From an uncultured Mycoplasmatota bacterium (GTDB lineage: Bacteria > Bacillota_I > Bacilli_A > Mycoplasmatales > Mycoplasmoidaceae): a DNA stretch of 15,407 bases. The first letter of the stretch is position 1. Each line of letters starts with the position of its first letter. A program made the position numbers and the translations under genes. Positions 9,555 through 15,407 of the stretch are shown here, one piece after another. Below the pieces are notes generated by a model. The model was given only the letters and a program-made list of their open reading frames with translations, was not told where the DNA came from and did not search any database. The DNA is taken from contig CATEWF010000020.1 in NCBI GenBank assembly GCA_949527715.1, positions 1 through 15,407 on the forward strand. The letters are read 5' to 3'.

Positions 9555-9704
9555 ATATTTGATAACTTTTCTCCCTTATTATTCATAAAATAGTCTACAC
9601 TTTTTATGTTCATAGATGGATTTTCTAAAATTGTTATGTTTAAACTAATTTGAAATTCAACTATGGACTTTTTTATATTTCCGTAAATTTGCTACTGATT
9701 TTTT
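9555..9704 (+). repeat. Conserved P-upstream block, copy B
   Basis: This is the counterpart of 4609-4760. It begins with the same 20 bases AATATTTGATAACTTTTCTC and keeps CTAAAATTGTTA and CAACTATGGACTTTTT in the same order. The 7-bp dyad at the end of copy A is replaced here by CTGATTTTTTACTATTA. Its place ahead of P2, but of neither X gene, suggests it was copied with the P gene or is kept for a shared P-specific control. Confidence 0.75.
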
Positions 9705-9730
9705 ACTATTACATCATTTTAAGATTTTTG

Positions 9731-9759
9731 TTGAAAAAATAAAAAAAATGTGTTAATAT
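9731..9759 (+). promoter_or_regulatory. Promoter of P2 with A-tract spacer
   Basis: TTGAAA (9731-9736) and TAATAT (9754-9759) are 17 nt apart, with TG at 9751-9752 as an extended -10 element. The -35 box runs into A6, then T, then A8 (9741-9748). Length change in this tract would alter the spacer. The ribosome site GAGGT (9782-9786) lies 9 nt before ATG 9796. Confidence 0.6.
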
Positions 9760-9795
9760 TTATAAGGTAAATAATTTTTTTGAGGTACTAATATT

Positions 9796-12700
9796 ATGAG
9801 AAAAAATAAAAAAATATTGTCTTTTTTCGCTCTTTTGGCGATTGGTGCAGGTACATTGCCATTTTCAAATTTTTCTACAAGAGAACATGCAGTTGTTGAA
9901 AACTTTAATAAAAATCTTAGTATTTTGAAGGAGTCTAATAGTGATCTAAATAACTTACAAAATTTAGGTGTTAGTAAGTTAACAGCATTCCAACAAAATT
10001 TATCTTACCTAAGTTTTCTTAGTGATTCTTCTTTCAAAAGACAAGCTTCAGATTCTTTATTCGATGAGTATTTACAAAATAGAGAAAATGAAATTTTAGA
10101 TAAAACCGCTGCAGTCATTAATACCTTTGGAGTAAAATCTGGTTGGTCTAATGATAAAATTAAAGAACAAATAACTAAAAAATGTGGTCTTTTAATTAAA
10201 AAGTTTAGTGATTATAAAAATGAATTAAAGTCTGACCAAGATTCTTCTCAAGATGGTGTTGCTAATGGCGAAAGATTATTGTCATTCCTAAATGATGAAT
10301 CTACAAATATGGGTATAGATATGTTTGACTCATATCAAGCTTCTCTTACTATCCAAGGCATTGAATCAAATTATTTAAATTCGTTAATGTGCTCTAAAAA
10401 TTTGCTTTTATCTACTAATGAAAAATTATCTCTTTCTCAAAAATTTTGTTCGGTTCTTGATAAGTTTTTAGAATTTGCAAAACTTAATTTTTATACTCAA
10501 ACTAATTTTGATTGAAGTTTGATTGAAATTCAAAAACAACAATCTTTTTTTAATCTTTTTTATGCGCCTTTAAATTCCTCTTATGATAATGCATATTGCT
10601 CTTATACGACATATTCTGACAATATTGCATACCAACAGCTTGGTTTGATTTTAAATGAATTCATTTCATATTTTGACAGAAATTTAATTCAAGTAAGAGA
10701 ACAAGGTGTAAATTTTATTCAACATATTTCAGATTATTCTCCTTCTGGAACCATCAATCTTTATAACGAAACTACTTCACAAATGATTGATAATGATTAT
10801 TTAACTGATTTATTCAATTTTCATTATGATGAAACTTATGGAATGGATTTAGAATTACCTACAGACATCGATTATTCTCAACCGGCCGATGATTCTTCTG
10901 CATCACTTTTTGATGATATAGGACTTTATAGTATACTTCCAATTCAAGAACACACAACTCTTTCTGGAGTAACGTATAAAAATGGTGAACTTTTACCTGG
11001 TTACACTGCTGTTTTTAGAATTGTTAACAGTGATCTTGTTTTTGATGACTCTTCTTGTGAAGTAAAAATCGAGCTTGGAATTTATGATACTGTAAGAGAT
11101 CCTAAAAAAGAAAATATTCTTTGAGCTTCAGATTATTATAAACAAAAAAATAACAATGCTCTATCTTCTAATGTTATTAAATCTCTTAATTCTTATCACA
11201 ATGATGTTTCATCTGCATTTTACTCATATAAGTTACATGTGGAAAGTATTGAACAAAAGAGATATATTGCTAAAAATTGTTTTGGATATTATAAAGACTG
11301 AGTTTTTTCTAATAAAAAAGATGACAAAGATTATAATTCTAAAATTGATGAATGGTACAATTCAACCGCTTCTCAAAGAACACATATTGATGAAATTTTA
11401 GATAACAATTGTGAAATTAATGAAAATGGTGAATATATATTAGATGATGAACATCCAATTTATCTTTCAGGAGCTGATGTTGTTGGAATTCCTCTTCCAC
11501 AAAAATATGAAGATTATGGTTTTGAAGAAGTTGGCAAAACATTAGTTCATTCTAATCAAAAATTAGTTCTAAAAGCAATAGACTATAGTACAGATTTTGA
11601 ACTTACTGATATTCATAACCTTTCATTAAAAGTGTGTTGATCAGTTATAACTAGTTCAGATTCATCTTTGAGTAGTAATTCTTCAAGTGACAACTTGGAT
11701 AAAAGTGTGTATGATATTCCTTGATCACGAAACAATAATTCTGATGAAGAACAATATAGATGAATTTCATTTACAATTAATGAAGATTTGTTATCGGCAC
11801 TTGGATATGCTAGCTCATTTATTTCATTCCTTTATAATTACATTGCAAATCAAGAACCAATTTTGTTGCAACTCGATACTCCTGTTGATGATTCTAATGG
11901 TGATGTTACTTATCTAGATCATGCAAAAGAAGCTGATACTTGATTTAAAGTAGATCTTGGTGTATTTTCTTTTAATGGAGCTGTTGCCATTTTGGGTATT
12001 GCATATGGTATTGTTCTAAGTCTTAATATAGCCACTTATGCAATTGGTATTAAAACAGCAATTGCATACGCTTTTGCTCTTGCCGTATCTATTCTAGCTA
12101 TAGTCTTTACATCAATTATGTATGTTTCTTATGATCAGTCATATCAAACAACAAAAAAAGTTATTCCAGTTGCAGAAAAATATCATTCTTATGTTCGAAG
12201 TATTGCAAAAGATGTAAAAGCAGATTATTCTTCTTTTATGAATCCAAAACTTAATTTTAATGCGAAAAAAGCTGCATTATCTAATGCAATGGCAATTTTT
12301 GGTCTTGAAGAAGATTCTGATGGTGGCTGAAAAATTTATGATCAGGAAAAAGCGGATCAAGCGCTTCAATTCCATGAAGACTATTTAAAATCTATTTCAC
12401 ATCTTACTGATAAAGAATGAGAAAATATGAAAAATAATTACATTTGTAATTTTAGTAATGCTGGTGATTTTAATATGAGCAAAATGTACTGAAAATTTAT
12501 TATGGCTGTTGACTTTGCGATAGTTGCAAATGCAGTGCTTTGTTTTATTGCTAGTTGTGTAGGTGCATCAGAAATTGCTTCACAAGCTGCTCAAACTGCA
12601 CAGCAAAATGCTGAACAAGCTACTCAAACTGCTGAAACTGCAGCTAATCAAGGAACTAACATCAGTAGTACTGATACTCAAACATTGCAACCAGAAACAC

Positions 12701-13011
12701 AAAATACACCACAAGCAACAACTGGAGAACAAGAATTTTTTGAAGAAGAACAAGAAGAACATTCTATTCATAATGACTTGTATGAAGAATCACAAGCCGA
12801 AAAAGATGCTAAACAAGAAAAATACTGACGAAATACAGAATCTGATTCGGATCGAAGTATTTTAGATACTAATGGTGGTGTTACTACACCTTGGGCTCAT
12901 CTTACTTTGGGGATTTCACCAGTATTTGGATTTATCGTTGCATGCTTAACTGCCATTGGTGCTGCAATTGGATTTATTGATACATTTTATCAAATGTTCG
13001 CTAATTTTTAA
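9796..13011 (+). CDS. Secreted/multi-membrane-segment surface protein P2, paralogue of P1
   Basis: This encodes 1071 residues, with TAA at 13009-13011 and in-frame TGA codons throughout. It parallels P1 from end to end: an N-terminal export segment (residues 5-23), FDSYQ in the helical part, ILPIQE, GELLPGY (397-403), VRDPKKENILW (433-443), LNFNAKK and DQEK in the loop between membrane segments. Hydrophobic segments lie near 722-780 (probably two), 900-920 and 1040-1065. The extra length relative to P1 comes largely from a Gln/Ala/Thr/Glu-rich stretch at residues 926-1011, between the last two membrane segments. Most Trp codons are TGA, with a few TGG. It has its own promoter, and the BspA-like gene starts 17 nt downstream, so the two are probably one transcript. 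No known domain is recognised; a role at the membrane with X2 and the BspA-like protein is inferred from order only. Confidence 0.88.
12571..12828 (+). repeat. Low-complexity Q/A/T then E-rich insert in P2
   Basis: Residues 926-1011 of P2 begin with Gln/Ala/Thr-rich wording (SQAAQTAQQNAEQATQ) and end acidic (EFFEEEQEEH, then EESQAEKDAKQEK). At the DNA level this is an imperfect array of CAA, GCT/GCA and ACT codons. P1 has only a short Ala/Gln stretch (SAQAAEIADAA) at the same place. It is likely a disordered, fast-changing loop between two membrane segments. Confidence 0.7.
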
Positions 13012-13028
13012 TATATACTTTTTATCAT

Positions 13029-15407
13029 ATGCTATTTTCTTTAAATAAAAAAATTCTAAAATTATTTTCTTGCATTTTTTCTGTAATCCTATTATTTAGT
13101 GCTTTGCTATTTGCTTTATTTAAGCAAACTAATTCTTTTTCTAATAAAAATGCTGCTATTGTTAATAATCATCAAAAATCAGATGATAAAACAACATATT
13201 CTTGTATACCAATTGATGTATTAGATATTCAAAATGATGTATTATATGGTTTCAAAAATAGTCAAACTGATGAGAAAGAGGAAATTATTACAAAAATTGA
13301 ACATTGTAATACTTTGTTAATCCCTAAAAATGTAAAGCATATTTGGGGTGATGTACGAACAGGTGGCGCATTTCAAGGAAATTTTACTTCACTTACCGAT
13401 GATCCGGAAGATCCTGTATTTGATTGATATTCTTCAAACATAAAAAATATCTTTTTTGAAGATGGCTCACAATGTCAAGATATTTATCCAAATGCATTTA
13501 AAGATTGTGATAGTATAGAAAATGTTGTTCTCCCTGACTCTGTTTCTTTTCTTGGAGAAGCATGCTTTAAGTATTGTTTTGGTTTAAGACATGTTGAATT
13601 ATCTAATTCTATCATTACTATTCCATCAAATGCTTTTGCTTGTGAAAGCAATCATCCTATGTTAAATGAAATGAGTTTTAACTTCCCAAATTATCTTTTA
13701 ACTATTTCACAATCTGCATTTACAAATTGTAAATTTTCTTCAATTTTATTTCCTTCAACTATTAAAGAAATTGGACGTTTAGCTTTTTCGTATGTTTCAA
13801 CTAATTGGATTTCTTTTACAAGTATCCCAAATACTTCATCTGAACCAATAAACATTAAATTTGATTCTACATGAAATTCTGATTTAACTTTTTTAACTGA
13901 TTCTATACCAAATGTTTTAGTTCCTAAAGATTGTCAATCTAACTATACTTCAATTAGTAATTTTGGGTATGAAGCTAAGGATATTAATAATGGACTAATA
14001 TATACATCTATAAAACTACATAAAAATGTTATGCAGGCATCATTTAATCCTAATGCTGTTGGAACTAAAACACCTATGTATTTTGATGTTTGTCCTAATC
14101 CTAGTATTTACTCATCTTATATGGATGATTCGATTCAATATACATGAATAGTTAATAATTACGATAATAATGTCATAGATTTTGGTGATCAGCATACAAA
14201 TTTATTAAATGGTACAGCAGTTGTTACTTTTAATTCATTTGGTTTTTCTCCGTTTGATATTGTGATTTCTCCAATTAAATCTGGTGTAAGTTTACCTTCG
14301 TTATTTGCATCATCTGGTTTTATTAATTTATTTGGTGATGGTGGATTACATTTTAAAAACGTATCTTTTGAAAGTCAATTCATAAATATAGGTGATGAAT
14401 ACACATCAGTAGATGATTTGTCTAAAAATGTCTACAATAGTTTTGATGAGCAAATTGAAACAGATTTAACATTTTCATTTGTTGACAAAAATGGCAATCC
14501 AATTACCTCAGATTGAGTTTCAATTAATAATAAAACAGGAATATTTAAGGCTAATCCAACAGATAACTCAACAACTTTGCAAGATATTAGAATTAAAGTT
14601 CAAACAACAGAAGAATTATTTGGTTTTTCTGACCCTTTCTCACTAATTGTCACAAATCGTTCTTCATATCTAATCATTAATAAACAAATTATTTCTCAAG
14701 AAGTAGAAAAAGGTTCCCCAATTGATGATATTGGTCCTTTTAATGATTGTATTTATGATAATCTTGGACATAAAATTACATCTAACTTGCATTTTGATCT
14801 TCTTGGTTCATTACCAACTACATTAACTTTCGATTCAGATACAGGTAAAATTTCTGGAACAATATCTTCTTCTATATATAATTTACAAATCTCTGTTTTT
14901 TCTGGTAATCTTAAAGGAGTTAGTGGATACTTTTCTATATTGATAAACGATATAAAACCAGGTTTAAAAATTGATCAAATAATTTTGATTGATCCTATTG
15001 GTATTGGTGACCATGTAAATACAGATGAAATTGATCACCATGTAACTACTACAACTGGTATTCCTGTTGATAATGCAACTTTTGAAATTGAAGGTGGTGA
15101 ATTACCAAATGGTTTGTCATTTGATTCAAAACTTGGAGAAATAGCAGGAACAATTACATATGGTGCAACTTCTGTTGCAAATTTAAGAATTAAAGCTACA
15201 GCAATAGTTGATGAAGTTGAACTTGTAGGATACACAAATTACTTTTCAATTATTATTACTACTGATCCTGTACAACCAGGTTTAAAAATTGATCAAATAG
15301 TTCTTGTTGATCCAGTTTATTTTGGAGATCATGTAAATACTCATGAAATTTGTCACCATGTAACTACTACAACTGGTATTCCTGTTGATAATGCAACTTT
15401 TGAAATT
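13029..15407 (+). CDS. BspA-type leucine-rich repeat surface protein with putative-Ig repeats (3' end outside window)
   Basis: At least 793 residues are visible and the frame is still open at the right edge. Residues 8-31 form a strong hydrophobic signal anchor; Cys15 lies inside it, so it is not a lipobox. Residues ~137-268 contain BspA/TpLRR-type units with the pattern N-A-F-x-x-C-x-x-[IL]-x-x-[VI]-x-L-P: NAFKDCDSIENVVLP, ACFKYCFGLRHVEL, SAFTNCKFSSILFP. The unit closes with VLVPKDCQSNYTSISNF, as is usual for this family. Beyond ~residue 330 the protein turns to beta-rich domains of putative-Ig type, with TFDSDTGKISGTI and LPNGLSFDSKLGEIAGTI signatures, and ends in a 106-residue repeat. BspA-type proteins of other bacteria and of Trichomonas are surface adhesins. 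ATG 13029 is the only reasonable start, since TAA at 13002 closes the frame upstream. No Shine-Dalgarno is visible, and the gene starts 17 nt after P2, so it may rely on coupling. Confidence 0.87.
14958..15407 (+). repeat. 318-bp (106-residue) tandem repeat in the BspA-like gene
   Basis: Copy 1 runs from 14958 to 15275. Copy 2 starts at 15276 and is cut by the window edge after 132 nt. The compared 132 nt differ at 15 positions, and the last 54 nt (from CACCATGTAACTACTACAAC) are identical. Each unit starts PGLKIDQI and carries GDHVNT and HHVTTTTGIPVDNATFEI. Copy 1 also contains the putative-Ig signature LPNGLSFDSKLGEIAGTI. More copies may follow to the right. Confidence 0.9.

Larger units (their letters stand above)
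9118..9795. other. Long noncoding gap X2-P2
   Basis: No gene is supported in these 678 nt, the longest gap in the window. After X2 there is a 7-bp hairpin TTATTTT/AAAATAA (9131-9151) and a second hairpin near 9181-9209. The stretch 9215-9500 is very AT-rich with scattered promoter-like TATAAT words (for example near 9283) but nothing that follows from them. A 6-bp hairpin TCAACA/TGTTGA lies at 9503-9519. The block shared with the P1 upstream region follows (9555-9704), then the P2 promoter and ribosome site. Confidence 0.65.

Noticed and set aside
4373..9795. Inverted repeats in the gaps as ends of an insertion sequence
   Set aside because: They are short local hairpins, no transposase gene lies between matching ends, and no target duplication was seen.
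11156..11917. Open frames at 11156-11401 and 11687-11917 on the + strand
   Set aside because: They are another frame inside P2, whose own frame runs unbroken through TGA codons and matches P1.
12563..12865. Lys/Leu/His-rich open frame overlapping the P2 low-complexity loop
   Set aside because: It is the +1 reading of the CAA/GCT/ACT array, with no ribosome site, and P2 continues through in the main frame.
13029..13073. Lipobox at Cys15 of the BspA-like protein
   Set aside because: The Cys lies within, not after, the hydrophobic core, so signal peptidase II cleavage there is unlikely.
15336..15359. HEICH, an HExxH-like zinc protease motif in the second tandem repeat
   Set aside because: The first copy has DEIDH at the same place, and the context is an Ig-like repeat without other protease features; it is best explained as chance.

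Overview
The window comes from a wall-less bacterium of the class Mollicutes (Mycoplasma/Spiroplasma-type lineage). The DNA is strongly AT-rich, and UGA must be read as tryptophan (genetic code 4). In the M17 aminopeptidase at the left end, an in-frame TGA at 1530-1532 falls where this family has a conserved Trp (the W-x-x-P motif). All the other long genes also run through in-frame TGA codons and end at TAA. With code 4 the many apparent ORF fragments join into seven genes, all on the + strand; two are cut by the window edges.

Layout. (1) 2-1772 is a housekeeping pair: the 3' part of a Nudix hydrolase gene, overlapped by 8 nt by a complete leucyl aminopeptidase gene (pepA). (2) 1838-13011 is an accessory locus for surface proteins: an 844-aa lipoprotein with Trp-marked repeats of about 100 aa (gene X1, 1838-4372); a 986-aa secreted, multi-membrane-segment protein (P1, 4841-7801); a 302-aa exported protein (X2, 8209-9117); and a 1071-aa paralogue of P1 (P2, 9796-13011). 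(3) From 13029 to the right edge is a large surface protein, signal anchor + BspA-type leucine-rich repeats + putative-Ig repeats, ending in a 318-bp tandem repeat that the window edge cuts.

Main observation. X2 resembles the last ~225 residues of X1, and P1 and P2 are full-length paralogues. The locus therefore reads X1-P1-X2-P2: a two-gene module present twice, in the same order and orientation, with the second X lacking the repeat region. A block of about 150 nt upstream of P1 recurs upstream of P2 and was not seen upstream of either X gene. I do not recognise the X C-terminal domain or the P family. A secreted X protein working with a membrane-embedded P partner is an inference from the repeated pairing and the predicted topology; the sequence does not show the function.

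Regulation. Credible promoters precede X1, P1, X2 and P2. The P2 promoter has an A-rich spacer (A6-T-A8) between its -35 and -10 boxes, and a perfect 7-bp inverted repeat lies just upstream of the P1 promoter. Hairpins follow X1 (near 4380-4413) and P1 (7900-7928). The BspA-like gene starts 17 nt after P2, apparently in the same transcript. The three intergenic gaps (468, 407 and 678 nt) are long for a mollicute; no tRNA, rRNA, CRISPR array or transposase gene was seen.
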